Translations under genes and position numbers: made by a program
Assembly (NCBI GenBank): GCA_028281885.1
Contig: JANQJA010000020.1
Coordinates: 1-64,000 of the forward strand
Reading direction: 5' to 3'
Source: Pseudomonadales bacterium
GTDB lineage: Bacteria > Pseudomonadota > Gammaproteobacteria > Pseudomonadales > Azotimanducaceae
Length of the DNA: 64,000 bases
Shown: piece by piece, positions 1-7,010 of the stretch
Numbering within the stretch: the stretch's first letter is position 1
How the letters are laid out: each line of letters opens with the position of its first letter
The notes under the pieces: generated by a model
What the model was told of the DNA's origin: nothing
Seen by the model: only the letters and a program-made list of their open reading frames with translations
The model's database searches: none

Positions 1-1
1 T

Positions 2-520
2 CTCGATTATGGGTGCGGGACAGGAACCGCTGCGTGTCAATTTTCTAGTCATGTAAAAGAGGTTCACGCTATTGATATCTCATCAAAGATGATTGAAATA
101 GCGAGGGGGAAAGCAGCGGTTGCGAAAGTCGAGAACGTAAGCTTCGAGCAATCAGATATTTTCGATGTTAAATATTCTAACGAATCATATGATGCCATTC
201 TGGCTTTTAACATGTTGCATACAGTTCCTCATCCACAGGATGTAGTGCAGCGAGCAAATGAATTGCTAAAGCCAGAAGGTTTATTTATTTCTGTAACGCC
301 TTGCTTACGTCAAAAGATGTCATTTTTGGTTAATCTGCAAATCCAGCTAGTACGAGTCTTGTGCAAGCTTGGGTTAATTCCCATTCCCATAAGAAGGATC
401 ACAAGCTCTGAGGTCAATGGATTATTAATAGCTGGTGGGTTTCAATCGGTTGAATCTGAATTGATATATAAAGACGCAACTAGCTATTTTGTCGTGGCGA
501 AGAAGAGTAAAAAAACATAA
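2..520 (+). CDS. Class I SAM-dependent methyltransferase, 5' end outside the window
   Basis: The frame is open from base 2 and starts inside the SAM-binding core. Motif I (LDYGCGTGTAA) is encoded at the window edge, followed by an acidic strand-2 residue in HAIDIS and the later ILAFNMLHTVPHP and LLKPEGLFISVTP segments typical of Methyltransf_11-type enzymes. A start at the internal ATG (89) would delete the cofactor loop, so the gene almost certainly begins to the left. The substrate cannot be told. The TAA stop lies inside the left core of an attC site, so this is the cargo of a cassette. The coding sequence is AT-rich compared with the genes right of 8 kb, in line with separate acquisition. 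Confidence 0.85.
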   Translation, partial: LDYGCGTGTAACQFSSHVKEVHAIDISSKMIEIARGKAAVAKVENVSFEQSDIFDVKYSNESYDAILAFNMLHTVPHPQDVVQRANELLKPEGLFISVTPCLRQKMSFLVNLQIQLVRVLCKLGLIPIPIRRITSSEVNGLLIAGGFQSVESELIYKDATSYFVVAKKSKKT

Positions 521-573
521 CAAGGTAAGCAAGAAGGACGTGCTAAAGCGCGCCTCCTCTTGCGGCGTTAGGC
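515..573 (+). other. attC recombination site 1
   Basis: Left core ACATAAC (515-521) and right core GTTAGGC (567-573). The inner arms gcaagaagga and tcctcttgc pair except for one extra base in the left arm, the extrahelical base that sets attC polarity. The site closes the methyltransferase cassette and overlaps its stop codon. At 59 nt it is one of the shorter sites here. Confidence 0.8.
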
Positions 574-581
574 TACATACG

Positions 582-609
582 TTGACATACTAAATATGAT
601 ATATATACT
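582..609 (+). promoter_or_regulatory. Promoter of the RelE/Xre cassette
   Basis: A consensus -35 TTGACA (582-587) and a -10 TATACT (604-609) are separated by 16 nt. The predicted transcription start, about 616, is only a few bases before the toxin ATG at 619, so the message would be nearly leaderless. The promoter sits directly after attC 1, so the cassette carries its own expression signal. Confidence 0.65.
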
Positions 610-618
610 TTATTTGGT

Positions 619-903
619 ATGTGGGAAGTCTACGAACATCGCCGTGTTGATAAGCAGTTGCAGAAGCTGCCTGTAGACATTCTGAAGAAGTATGAGAAGT
701 GGAAAGATATTGTCGAGATCTCAGGCCCCAGCGGTTTGCGACTGATAAGAGGATTTAGAGACAAAGCCTTACGTGGTGAATGGAAAGGTCACCGATCTTC
801 GAGATTGAGCCAGCAGTATCGAATCATCTACAAGATAGATGGAGACAGGCTTCTTGTGGAAGTCGTCGAGGTCAACCCTCACGACTACAGGAGAAAAAAC
901 TGA
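619..903 (+). CDS. RelE/ParE-superfamily toxin
   Basis: A 94-aa basic protein with the compact RelE/ParE fold pattern: an N-terminal amphipathic helix (HRRVDKQLQKLPVDILKKYE), then strands LRLIRGFRDKALRGEWKGHRS and QQYRIIYKID, ending in VVEVNPHDYRR, where family toxins keep C-terminal His/Tyr/Arg residues. Members usually cleave mRNA on the ribosome. The stop overlaps the start of an Xre antitoxin (TGATG at 901-905), and the toxin-first order is the HigBA arrangement. TA cassettes are known stabilisers of integron arrays; that role here is inferred. Confidence 0.85.
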   Translation: MWEVYEHRRVDKQLQKLPVDILKKYEKWKDIVEISGPSGLRLIRGFRDKALRGEWKGHRSSRLSQQYRIIYKIDGDRLLVEVVEVNPHDYRRKN

Positions 904-1163
904 TGACTGAATATCGCAAAGCTAAGAAAAGAGTAAACGTAACTCCTGGTGAGTCTGTAAAGATTCTCCGAGAACTTCAGGAACTGAGCCAGAATGAGCT
1001 CTCTGAACTTACTAGTATTCCCCAGTCCACTATTTCAGCAATTGAACGTGATCGCGTAAATCTTGGCGTTGAACGAGCCAAAGTGTTAGCGCGAGCACTA
1101 AAGTGTCATCCGGCTGTATTGGTATTCCCTGGATGGGACGTCGCTTCAGAGTCGGCAGCCTAA
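903..1163 (+). CDS. Xre-family HTH antitoxin
   Basis: An 86-aa protein starting at the ATG that overlaps the toxin stop. Residues about 17-70 form a Cro/C1-type helix-turn-helix (ILRELQELSQNELSELTSIP then QSTISAIERDRVNLGVERAKVLARAL). It should neutralise the upstream RelE-like toxin and repress the shared promoter at 582-609. A longer reading from 780 in the same frame runs through the toxin gene and is not credible. The final codons enter attC 2, whose left core begins at 1158. Confidence 0.88.
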   Translation: MTEYRKAKKRVNVTPGESVKILRELQELSQNELSELTSIPQSTISAIERDRVNLGVERAKVLARALKCHPAVLVFPGWDVASESAA

Positions 1164-1271
1164 CATGCAGTTTAAATTGCTCCTTTCAGTCGCTCGGACG
1201 AAGCACCTGTGGTCAAGATGTGAATCACATTTTGATTCCCGGCGCCTTGGCAGCTTAACTTGGTGTTATGC
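1158..1271 (+). other. attC recombination site 2
   Basis: Left core GCCTAAC (1158-1164) and right core GTTATGC (1265-1271). The outer arms TAACATGCAGTTTAA and its partner TTAACTTGGTGTTA show the usual imperfect pairing. At 114 nt it is the longest site in the array. It closes the RelE/Xre cassette. Confidence 0.85.
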
Positions 1272-1279
1272 GTCATTGC

Positions 1280-1299
1280 AACCTGTAACGTAACAGGTT
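1280..1299 (+). promoter_or_regulatory. Palindromic operator upstream of higBA
   Basis: AACCTGT (1280-1286) and ACAGGTT (1293-1299) are perfect inverted arms around AACGTA, giving a 20-bp palindrome with a single mismatched pair. It lies 13 nt before the higB start and just after attC 2, where the HigA or HigBA repressor would be expected to bind. The assignment rests on position and symmetry. Confidence 0.6.
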
Positions 1300-1311
1300 A
1301 CGCTATGCCTT

Positions 1312-1590
1312 GTGATCCAGAGCTTCAAACACAAGGGACTTGAACGCTACTTTCGGTCTGGTAGCACCGCGCGGATTCGAAACGAACATGCTAGGCGGCT
1401 ACGGCTGATTTTAGCCCGGCTGGAGGCATCTACAGAGCCTAAAGACATGAATCTGCCGGGGTTAAAACTCCATGAGCTAAAGGGCCGGCGGAAGGGAGCG
1501 TGGTCAGTCTCGGTTAGCGGCAACTGGCGAGTCACATTCAAGTTCAAAGGCAATGATGTCTTTGACATTGACTACGAGGATTACCACTAA
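1312..1590 (+). CDS. higB: HigB-type toxin (RelE/ParE superfamily)
   Basis: A 92-aa protein that follows the HigB killer-protein pattern along its full length: [18 protein letters not shown] at the start, [20 protein letters not shown] in the helices, [20 protein letters not shown], then GNWRVTFKF and a terminal DYEDYH. GTG at 1312 matches the family's usual N-terminus. The stop overlaps the antitoxin ATG (TAATG at 1588-1592). HigB toxins are ribosome-dependent mRNA endonucleases. This is the second TA cassette in a row. Confidence 0.92.
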   Translation: MIQSFKHKGLERYFRSGSTARIRNEHARRLRLILARLEASTEPKDMNLPGLKLHELKGRRKGAWSVSVSGNWRVTFKFKGNDVFDIDYEDYH

Positions 1591-1877
1591 TGAGTATGCA
1601 TAACCCGCCTCATCCTGGTGAGATCATTCGCGAACTTTGTCTGGAACCCCTCGGCATCACCGTGACCGATGCCGCTGCTGCTCTGGGTGTAAGTCGAAAG
1701 ACCCTTTCGGCAATCCTCAATGGGCGTGCAGGAATCAGTCCTGAAATGGCCATCCGCCTCGCCAAGGCTTTTGATACAACACCGGAAAGCTGGATGAATC
1801 AGCAAACGCAATTCGATCTGTGGCAGGCAAAGCAGCTGCTTGGCGAGCCTGATGTGCAGAAACTGGCAGTCGCGTAA
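1590..1877 (+). CDS. higA: HigA-type antitoxin
   Basis: A 95-aa HTH protein beginning [20 protein letters not shown], the HigA family signature, followed by the helix-turn-helix [20 protein letters not shown] and the conserved [21 protein letters not shown] segment. It is coupled to higB by a stop/start overlap and probably binds the palindrome at 1280-1299. The stop codon lies inside the left core of attC 3. Confidence 0.93.
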   Translation: MSMHNPPHPGEIIRELCLEPLGITVTDAAAALGVSRKTLSAILNGRAGISPEMAIRLAKAFDTTPESWMNQQTQFDLWQAKQLLGEPDVQKLAVA

Positions 1878-1983
1878 CATGAAGCTGAAACAGACTAGGG
1901 CCTGTCAGTCGTGCGCGACCCCGGCGCTTGCGTTCGCAAGCTCCTCGGCCAGAACGTCTTCGCCGCTTAACTGGGTCTTATGT
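1872..1983 (+). other. attC recombination site 3, degenerate right core
   Basis: Left core GCGTAAC (1872-1878). The right end reads CTTAACTGGGTCTTATGT, so the expected GTTATGT core is CTTATGT (1977-1983) and has lost the G next to the crossover point. The rest of the arm keeps the array consensus. The site may be poorly active. It closes the higBA cassette. Confidence 0.75.
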
Positions 1984-2017
1984 GATTTAAAGGAATCTTC
2001 TTGTTAGCTTGCAGAAA

Positions 2018-2503
2018 ATGAAAGTAGCATTCTGGATCACGGCACTTGCAATCACTGTTGCGATTGCACTAGCAATCTTTTCGGAGAAAAGTGTGCGCAC
2101 AGAGATCATGATTCCCTCTTCTCCGGAAAAAGTTTGGGCTGTACTCATGGATAAAGATAGATACGCACAATGGAATCCTGTCTTGGTACCTTTAAAGGGA
2201 GAAATTGCCCAGGGAAATACCATTACTTACCAATGGACTCAAGGAAGCGGTGAATCAATTGAAATCGACTCAAGAGTCTTGCTTCTCAAAGAGCAATCAG
2301 AACTTCATCAGCGTGGAGGTACACCAGGATTGTTAACCTTCGATCACAAATACAATCTGTCTCCAACAGAAAGCGGCACATTAGTTGTTCAAAGTGAAGT
2401 CTATAAAGGAATTGGTGTGTTGTTTTGGGATGCCAGTCAAATGGAACCTGCGTACCAGCGTGTCAATGAGGCACTAAAGGCGCGAGTAGGTACTGTTGAG
2501 TAA
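2018..2503 (+). CDS. SRPBCC (START/polyketide-cyclase-like) protein with N-terminal anchor
   Basis: A 161-aa protein from the ATG at 2018; a TTG three codons earlier is also open. Residues 4-21 are a hydrophobic helix (FWITALAITVAIALAIF), a signal anchor or uncleaved signal. The rest follows the SRPBCC pattern, with IMIPSSPEKVWAVLMDKDRYAQWNP at the start of the fold and a C-terminal helix around EPAYQRVNEALKARV. Family members bind lipids or other hydrophobic ligands; the ligand is unknown. It is the only gene of its cassette. Confidence 0.75.
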   Translation: MKVAFWITALAITVAIALAIFSEKSVRTEIMIPSSPEKVWAVLMDKDRYAQWNPVLVPLKGEIAQGNTITYQWTQGSGESIEIDSRVLLLKEQSELHQRGGTPGLLTFDHKYNLSPTESGTLVVQSEVYKGIGVLFWDASQMEPAYQRVNEALKARVGTVE

Positions 2504-2509
2504 TGAATC

Positions 2510-2581
2510 ACATAACAGGCCCATGCAGAGGGGGCTTACGCTCGCGGGCTCGCGTTCGGCTCCTGATATAAGGTGTTATGT
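2510..2581 (+). other. attC recombination site 4
   Basis: Left core ACATAAC (2510-2516) and right core GTTATGT (2575-2581), with a G/C-rich central palindrome (ctcgcgggctcgcg). It closes the SRPBCC cassette. The ATG at 2578 inside the right core opens a longer reading of the next gene but has no ribosome-binding site. Confidence 0.8.
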
Positions 2582-2598
2582 ATCATGAAGGTACTCCG

Positions 2599-3045
2599 AT
2601 GAAGGTTCAATCTCTTGGTCATATCGTACTCAAAGTCAGTGATCTTGCCAGGTCACGTTCGTTCTACGAAGATCTTCTGGGGCTAGCTGTCAGTGCTCAA
2701 TCGGACAAGTGGGGAATGGTCTTCTACACGCTCGGAACGCATCACAACTTTGCGCTTGTGGAGATTGGATCTGATGCGGAAAGGATTCACGATGGCGTTG
2801 GCGTTGATCACTTCGCTTTTAGGTTAGAAGGTGGAATTGATGAACTCTACGAGGCACAACTCGAACTGAACAATGCCGGAGTAGAAACGGTGCCTATTGA
2901 TCACAACGTTTCTTACTCGCTCTACTTTCACGATCCAGATGGAAATAGGTTGGAAGTATACGTTGACGGGGCTGAGGGTTGGAGAGAAGACCCGAGTCTA
3001 ATCTTGACAGAGGCGACAGAGCTGAGATTTGGCAGAGACGCATAA
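2599..3045 (+). CDS. VOC (glyoxalase/dioxygenase) family protein
   Basis: A 149-aa protein starting at the ATG at 2599, preceded by GAAGG; the upstream in-frame ATG lies in attC 4. LGHIVLKVSDLARSRSFYED is the N-terminal beta-alpha-beta unit of the VOC fold, and YSLYFHDPDGNRLEVYVD is the C-terminal metal-binding strand with its Glu. Candidate metal ligands are the early His, the His in VDHFAFRL and that Glu. The pattern suits an extradiol-dioxygenase-like or resistance-type VOC protein. The substrate is unknown. Confidence 0.85.
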   Translation: MKVQSLGHIVLKVSDLARSRSFYEDLLGLAVSAQSDKWGMVFYTLGTHHNFALVEIGSDAERIHDGVGVDHFAFRLEGGIDELYEAQLELNNAGVETVPIDHNVSYSLYFHDPDGNRLEVYVDGAEGWREDPSLILTEATELRFGRDA

Positions 3046-3138
3046 CATGAAGTTGAAGCGGGTGAAGCAACCTGGCGCACAAGTTGCCTCCCCAATTTGT
3101 GCGCCAGAACGTCTTCGCCGCTTAACTGGGTGTTAGAT
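3040..3138 (+). other. attC recombination site 5
   Basis: Left core GCATAAC (3040-3046) and right core GTTAGAT (3132-3138). The central part holds the long inverted repeat ctggcgcacaa / ttgtgcgccag. The right core overlaps the ATG of the following DUF488 gene, so recombination at this point would regenerate or replace its start codon. Confidence 0.85.
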
Positions 3139-3502
3139 GTCTATCAAGGTGTTAACAAAGCGCGTCTACGATAGTGCTGAAGATACAGATGGGATGAGAG
3201 TTCTAATCGACCGAATCTGGCCTCGTGGTGTTAGCAAAGAAGCTGCCAAAATCGACTATTGGGCTAAAGACTTAGCACCTTCCGACGAGCTTCGTAAGTG
3301 GTATCGTCACGATCATGAAAAGTGGGAAGAATTTAAGTCGCGTTACGAGTGCGAGTTAGTTGGCAAGCAGAATTCCTTTGATGAGTTTCTAGATTCAATT
3401 CATGACGATGTATTGACGTTGGTTTATAGCTCTAAAGAAATGAAACTGAACAATGCAACGGCTTTCAAAGAATATTTGGTGCGGCATCTAACATGCAGTT
3501 GA
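3137..3502 (+). CDS. DUF488 family protein (YeaO-like)
   Basis: A 121-aa protein. The start MSIKVLTKRVYD and the motif RVLIDRIWPRGVSKE are hallmarks of the DUF488/YeaO family, followed by DYWAKDLAPSDELRKWY-HD and a C-terminal VLTLVYSSKEMKLNNA segment. The function of the family is not established. The start codon is inside the right core of attC 5 and the TGA is inside attC 6, so this gene fills its cassette completely. Confidence 0.9.
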   Translation: MSIKVLTKRVYDSAEDTDGMRVLIDRIWPRGVSKEAAKIDYWAKDLAPSDELRKWYRHDHEKWEEFKSRYECELVGKQNSFDEFLDSIHDDVLTLVYSSKEMKLNNATAFKEYLVRHLTCS

Positions 3503-3548
3503 ATTTGTGCGCTTTGCTCACTTGGACAGACGTAGCCGGGTGTTAGAT
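3486..3548 (+). other. attC recombination site 6
   Basis: Left core ATCTAAC (3486-3492) and right core GTTAGAT (3542-3548). The arms are ACATGCAGTTGAA and the GCCGGGTGTTAG side. At 63 nt it is short. The upstream DUF488 reading frame ends inside the site. Confidence 0.8.
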
Positions 3549-3554
3549 CGCTTC

Positions 3555-3956
3555 GTGAATTCCACGCTCACCAAATACCTCTTGGTTTGGTTTTTATTAG
3601 CGATAATTTGCGTTGTAAATGGTGTGCTACGTGAAGCCACATACGGACAGTACGTTTCTGAACTATCTGCACATCAGATATCGACAGGCACCGCCATCTT
3701 TGCAACAGGAATACTAATGTGGGGTATGACTCGGATGTGGCCGATTGACTCCTCAAGCCAAGCTTGGCTGATTGGCGCTTGCTGGTTAGTTGGGACCTTG
3801 GCGTTTGAATTTTCTTTTGGATATTTCGTAGTGGGCCATTCTTTGAATACACTTCTTGCCGATTACAACGTTCTGGTTGGTCGAGCCTGGCCAGTTTTTT
3901 TGCTATGGATTACAGTAATGCCGTTCATGTTTCACAAATATCGGTCAGCGACCTAG
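3555..3956 (+). CDS. Small integral membrane protein of unknown function
   Basis: A 133-aa protein from the GTG at 3555, the first plausible start after attC 6; upstream in-frame starts lie inside the recombination site. Four hydrophobic segments are visible: LLVWFLLAIICVVNGVL, TGTAIFATGILMWGM, AWLIGACWLVGTLAFEFSFGYFVV and AWPVFLLWITVMPFMF. I do not recognise the family. The TAG is in the left core of attC 7. Confidence 0.7.
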   Translation: MNSTLTKYLLVWFLLAIICVVNGVLREATYGQYVSELSAHQISTGTAIFATGILMWGMTRMWPIDSSSQAWLIGACWLVGTLAFEFSFGYFVVGHSLNTLLADYNVLVGRAWPVFLLWITVMPFMFHKYRSAT

Positions 3957-4035
3957 CATGCAGTTGAAGCCGGTCGTGGTCGCTTCCTTCGGGCGGGTCA
4001 CCTTCCGAAACCCGCCACTTAACCTGGTGTTGTGT
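3951..4035 (+). other. attC recombination site 7
   Basis: Left core ACCTAGC (3951-3957) and right core GTTGTGT (4029-4035). The conserved right arm ACTTAACCTGGTGTT is present. It closes the cassette of the small membrane protein. Confidence 0.78.
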
Positions 4036-4049
4036 GTAAGGATACTCAA

Positions 4050-4298
4050 ATGAGCATTGAATTTTTAACGACGTTTCTAGGTTGGTGCACAGTCGTCAAC
4101 ATTGGTGTGCTGGTAATTGCCATCGTGATGTTAGGCGCAATGCATGACTTTGTTGGAAACCTGACGGCCAGGATATTTGGCATCAGTTCCGAAGACGCAA
4201 AGAAGGGGATCTATATCGTGGTACAACAGTATCGCCTTGCTGTCTTTTTCTTCAATCTGGTGCCATATGTGGTACTGAAGATTATGGCAGTCGCATAG
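4050..4298 (+). CDS. DUF6868-like small membrane protein
   Basis: An 82-aa protein from the ATG at 4050, which has an AAGGA element about 8 nt upstream; a GTG at 4032 lies in attC 7. Two hydrophobic helices, WCTVVNIGVLVIAIVMLGAM and LAVFFFNLVPYVVLKIM, flank the stretch RIFGISSEDAKKGIYIVVQQ. The pattern resembles the DUF6868 family of marine bacteria, recalled from memory and not checked. No function is known. Confidence 0.75.
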   Translation: MSIEFLTTFLGWCTVVNIGVLVIAIVMLGAMHDFVGNLTARIFGISSEDAKKGIYIVVQQYRLAVFFFNLVPYVVLKIMAVA

Positions 4299-4394
4299 CA
4301 TGAGTTAGTGCGCCCGGACCTGCCTGGACGTCATATCGGTTGCCTGGGTAGCGTCGGCGCCACGGCGTCTTGATCCCTTAGCTTGGTGTTAGGC
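4293..4394 (+). other. attC recombination site 8
   Basis: Left core GCATAGC (4293-4299) and right core GTTAGGC (4388-4394), with the right arm CCTTAGCTTGGTGTTAGG. It closes the DUF6868 cassette. The GrpB start codon follows 8 nt later. Confidence 0.8.
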
Positions 4395-4401
4395 ATCAAT
4401 T

Positions 4402-4953
4402 GTGAACTCAACGTATATTGTCGAAATCGTTGAATATGATGCGAAATGGAAAGACCTGTTTGCGGCTCAAGCTGCACAACTACGCGAGTCGCTGGGTTCG
4501 ACCGCAATGCGCATTGACCACATTGGTTCCACTTCGATCGTGGGTTTGGCGGCGAAGCCGATTATCGATGTTCAGATTTCCGTCGGCTCACTTGAACCCA
4601 TGAAGCCATACCTTGCGCCGCTGATTTCGCTTGGCTATGTATGGCGCGAGGATAATCCTGAGAAGACGAAACGCTACTTCCGGGAATCCCCGGGTAGTAG
4701 AAGGACGCATATTCATGTGCGAGCGCGGGGTAGCTGGCACGAGCAATATGCCTTGTTGTTTCGTGACTACCTGCGCAACAGTCCAGAAGACTGCAACCGT
4801 TATGAATCTGTAAAAAGGCAGCTGGCTGAGCGATATAAACGCGATCGAACAAGATATACGGAGTCCAAACGTCCTATCTTCTGGGAAATCATGTCAAGAG
4901 CGGACGACTGGGCAAAGACAACTGGATGGGAGCCAGGGCCAACAGATGCCTAA
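4402..4953 (+). CDS. GrpB family protein (nucleotidyltransferase-like fold)
   Basis: A 183-aa protein from GTG 4402. It shows the GrpB (UPF0157) signature: VEIVEYDAKWKDLFAAQAAQ, then RIDHIGSTSIVGLAAKPIID with the nucleotidyltransferase-like GS and acidic positions, and HIHVRARGSWHEQYALLFRD. Family members may transfer nucleotides to small molecules or proteins, but no reaction is proven. Not to be confused with the chaperone GrpE. GrpB genes are common in cassette arrays. Confidence 0.88.
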   Translation: MNSTYIVEIVEYDAKWKDLFAAQAAQLRESLGSTAMRIDHIGSTSIVGLAAKPIIDVQISVGSLEPMKPYLAPLISLGYVWREDNPEKTKRYFRESPGSRRTHIHVRARGSWHEQYALLFRDYLRNSPEDCNRYESVKRQLAERYKRDRTRYTESKRPIFWEIMSRADDWAKTTGWEPGPTDA

Positions 4954-4998
4954 CATCTAAGTTGATGACAGAACGCTGCGCTTAACCTGGCGCTCTGT
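4948..4998 (+). other. attC-like site 9 with lost right core
   Basis: Left core GCCTAAC (4948-4954) and the array right-arm consensus GCTTAACCTGG at 4979-4989 are present, but the expected GTTRRRY is GCTCTGT (4992-4998). At 51 nt it is the shortest element. It is probably inactive, so GrpB and the following SMR cassette would move together. Confidence 0.6.
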
Positions 4999-5021
4999 CC
5001 AGAAAATACGGAGACCATTTT

Positions 5022-5348
5022 ATGATCCAATGGATAGCGCTGGCCGGGGCGATTGCCCTCGAAGTTTCAGGCACGGTTTCAATGAAGTTGTCTGATGGTT
5101 TCACCAAGCTGGTACCCTCAATACTCATATTTGTTTTCTACACAGCATCCTTTGCCGTATTGACCCTGGCGCTGAAGAAAATAGATGTCGGTGTTGCCTA
5201 CGCCATATGGGCTGGCGCGGGTACAGCGTTGATCGCAATAATCGGGATTCTGTACTTTAAAGAACCATTTTCAGTGCTGAAGGCGTTCAGCATATTCCTA
5301 ATTATCGCGGGTGTTGTCGGGCTCAACCTGAGCGGGGCGAAGCATTGA
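5022..5348 (+). CDS. Small multidrug resistance (SMR) family exporter, EmrE/Qac-like
   Basis: A 108-aa protein with four transmembrane helices, the family's standard length. Helix 1 carries the membrane-embedded Glu of the SMR motif (ALAGAIALEVSGTVSMKLSDGF), which couples proton import to export of cationic drugs. YAIWAGAGTALIAIIGILYF and the final IIAGVVGLNLSG match helices 3 and 4. It shares a cassette with the next gene. Mobile-integron qac genes belong to this family, so quaternary ammonium export is possible; SugE-like or guanidinium export is the main alternative. Confidence 0.88.
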   Translation: MIQWIALAGAIALEVSGTVSMKLSDGFTKLVPSILIFVFYTASFAVLTLALKKIDVGVAYAIWAGAGTALIAIIGILYFKEPFSVLKAFSIFLIIAGVVGLNLSGAKH

Positions 5349-5375
5349 TTGCTGGGATAGACAGTGGAGGTATAG

Positions 5376-5753
5376 ATGATCTTCTGGAGATTTTGGGCGG
5401 GGCTATTGGGTTCGTCCCTGATGATCGGCGAATCGATTCGAAGTTGGGGGCAAGGCCGACATCTGCTCTTTGTGCTGGATGACTTTTTTATAGGTATTCC
5501 GCTCGTTCTCATGGCCCTATTGATGGCAAAGCCAAGTGTCGCCAGACATTGTGGTTTTGCTGGGGCCTATGCAGCGGCAGCCGGGATGTTGTACGGAAGC
5601 TTTTTCGGAAAGTTGGTGAATCCAGATGGGGCAATGTCAAGTAATCTTGATAATGATTTGCTCACTGTGCTCGTAGGAATGGCGTTCGTTTCGTCACTAC
5701 TGGGATTGGCGGCTAGCCTGTACTTTGCGTCAAAGTTTCGGGCAGATGCATAA
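5376..5753 (+). CDS. Membrane protein of unknown function, second gene of the SMR cassette
   Basis: A 125-aa protein with an AGTGGAGG Shine-Dalgarno 8 nt before its ATG. About four hydrophobic segments are visible (FWAGLLGSSLMIGESI, FIGIPLVLMALLMA, GAYAAAAGMLYGSFFGKL, LTVLVGMAFVSSLLGLAASLYF). Only 27 nt separate it from the SMR gene and no attC lies between, so the two are co-transcribed in one two-gene cassette. Whether it helps export is unknown. Confidence 0.7.
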   Translation: MIFWRFWAGLLGSSLMIGESIRSWGQGRHLLFVLDDFFIGIPLVLMALLMAKPSVARHCGFAGAYAAAAGMLYGSFFGKLVNPDGAMSSNLDNDLLTVLVGMAFVSSLLGLAASLYFASKFRADA

Positions 5754-5847
5754 CGTGAAGTTGAATTGAACAAAAGAAACCTGCCACGCGGCTTTTGTGT
5801 GTGGGCTTCGCACCAGAATGTTCTGGCAGTTTAACCAGGTGTCATGT
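5748..5847 (+). other. attC recombination site 10
   Basis: Left core GCATAAC (5748-5754). The right core is GTCATGT (5841-5847), one base from GTTATGT, after the usual AGTTTAACCAG arm. It closes the two-gene SMR cassette. Confidence 0.72.
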
Positions 5848-5884
5848 GTTTCGACGAATCCGTCACTAAATACTAGTGTAGAAA

Positions 5885-6421
5885 ATGATCTTCAGATCTC
5901 TTGCTTTAAAGGATTCCTCTGCGATCGGCGAACTCTTTCTTTCTGCCTTCTCGGATTCAGAAGGTGAGGAAGAAGGTCTGTTGATCAGTCGTTTGGCAAC
6001 TGAGCTCACATCCGGTATTGACGATATCAACGTGCAGGGCTTCGCCGCAGTTGATGACGGGAGGATAGTGGGTGCAATATTTTTTAGTCGGCTTACATTC
6101 GACTTTCCATTGGAGGCGTTTATCCTCTCGCCGGTGGCGGTTAGCCCTGAGAGGCAGGGATCGGGGATCGGACAAGCCTTGATCAACCATGGGTTAGCGG
6201 AGATGGCTAGCGCTGGCGTACAGCTTGTTACGACATATGGTGATCCCTCATTCTATTCGAAGGTAGGATTCGAGCCGCTCTCAACGGAATCAGTTCAACC
6301 ACCGTATGAGCTTTCTCAGCCTGAAGGTTGGCTTGGGCAATCGCTCTTTGGCGCGACCTCCAGTATCAAAGCTGGCCGTGCCTCATGTGTTGCAGCGTTG
6401 GATGATCCTGCATACTGGTAG
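5885..6421 (+). CDS. GNAT-family N-acetyltransferase (YhbS-like)
   Basis: A 178-aa protein. The acetyl-CoA loop motif A is clear: ILSPVAVSPERQGSGIGQAL with Q/R-x-x-G-x-G/A, followed by LVTTYGDPSFYSKVGFEPLS, the pattern of YhbS-type acetyltransferases. The N-terminus MIFRSLALKDSSAIGELFLS is the standard GNAT first strand and helix. The substrate is unknown. It is the only gene in its cassette. Confidence 0.88.
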   Translation: MIFRSLALKDSSAIGELFLSAFSDSEGEEEGLLISRLATELTSGIDDINVQGFAAVDDGRIVGAIFFSRLTFDFPLEAFILSPVAVSPERQGSGIGQALINHGLAEMASAGVQLVTTYGDPSFYSKVGFEPLSTESVQPPYELSQPEGWLGQSLFGATSSIKAGRASCVAALDDPAYW

Positions 6422-6439
6422 GGTCCAAACGAGGCTGGT

Positions 6440-6539
6440 ACATAAGCATGAATTTTCAACGGACCAATGAAGCTGCCACACCGATTGCATGTTCAACCAC
6501 TGCGCCAGCTTGTGTTGCTAGCTTAACTTGGTGTTAGAC
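6440..6539 (+). other. attC recombination site 11
   Basis: The left core is ACATAAG (6440-6446), a variant of RYYYAAC. The right core GTTAGAC (6533-6539) follows the array consensus GCTTAACTTGGT. It closes the GNAT cassette and is the last site with a complete right half. Confidence 0.75.
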
Positions 6540-6547
6540 GTCACATT

Positions 6548-7009
6548 ATGCGTATCACTTCGGCGATCGAAAACTTTGTATCCAGGCAGCGCCTCGGTTT
6601 CTTGGCAACGGTCTGTCCCGACGGTACCCCGAACGTTTCACCGAAGGGGCTGACGTTTGTGCTGGACCAGAACCATCTGGTGATTGGCGAGGTCCGCTCA
6701 CCAAGATCCGTTTCTAATCTTCGTCTGAACCCGGTTGCCGAAGTGAATGTGGTCGACGTTGTGTCTCGGAAGGGCTATAGATTCAAAGGTTCTTGTACGA
6801 TCCTTGAATCGGGTCCAGAGTTTGAACGGCTTTTGGAATTCCTTAGGGCGAAGGGTGCAACGAGCGAGATTCATTCCATCATCGTGATGACGGTCGAAAC
6901 GCTGGGTGAGGTGGTATCACCTGTTTACGACTCGAACGTATCAGAGGAAAAAGTTCGAAGAGAGTGGAAGAAACGATTGGATCAACAAAACGAGGATTTG
7001 CTCAGTTGA
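6548..7009 (+). CDS. Pyridoxamine 5'-phosphate oxidase-family (split beta-barrel flavin) protein
   Basis: A 153-aa protein. RQRLGFLATVCPDGTPNVSPKG is the first hairpin of the PNPOx-like FMN-binding split barrel, followed by LVIGEVRSPRSVSNLRLNPVAEVNVVD, the usual small-ligand/FMN side. It is shorter than PdxH and lacks its C-terminal substrate motif, so a general FMN- or F420-type reductase role is likelier than PLP synthesis. It is the last cassette gene. Confidence 0.82.
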   Translation: MRITSAIENFVSRQRLGFLATVCPDGTPNVSPKGLTFVLDQNHLVIGEVRSPRSVSNLRLNPVAEVNVVDVVSRKGYRFKGSCTILESGPEFERLLEFLRAKGATSEIHSIIVMTVETLGEVVSPVYDSNVSEEKVRREWKKRLDQQNEDLLS

Positions 7010-7010
7010 T

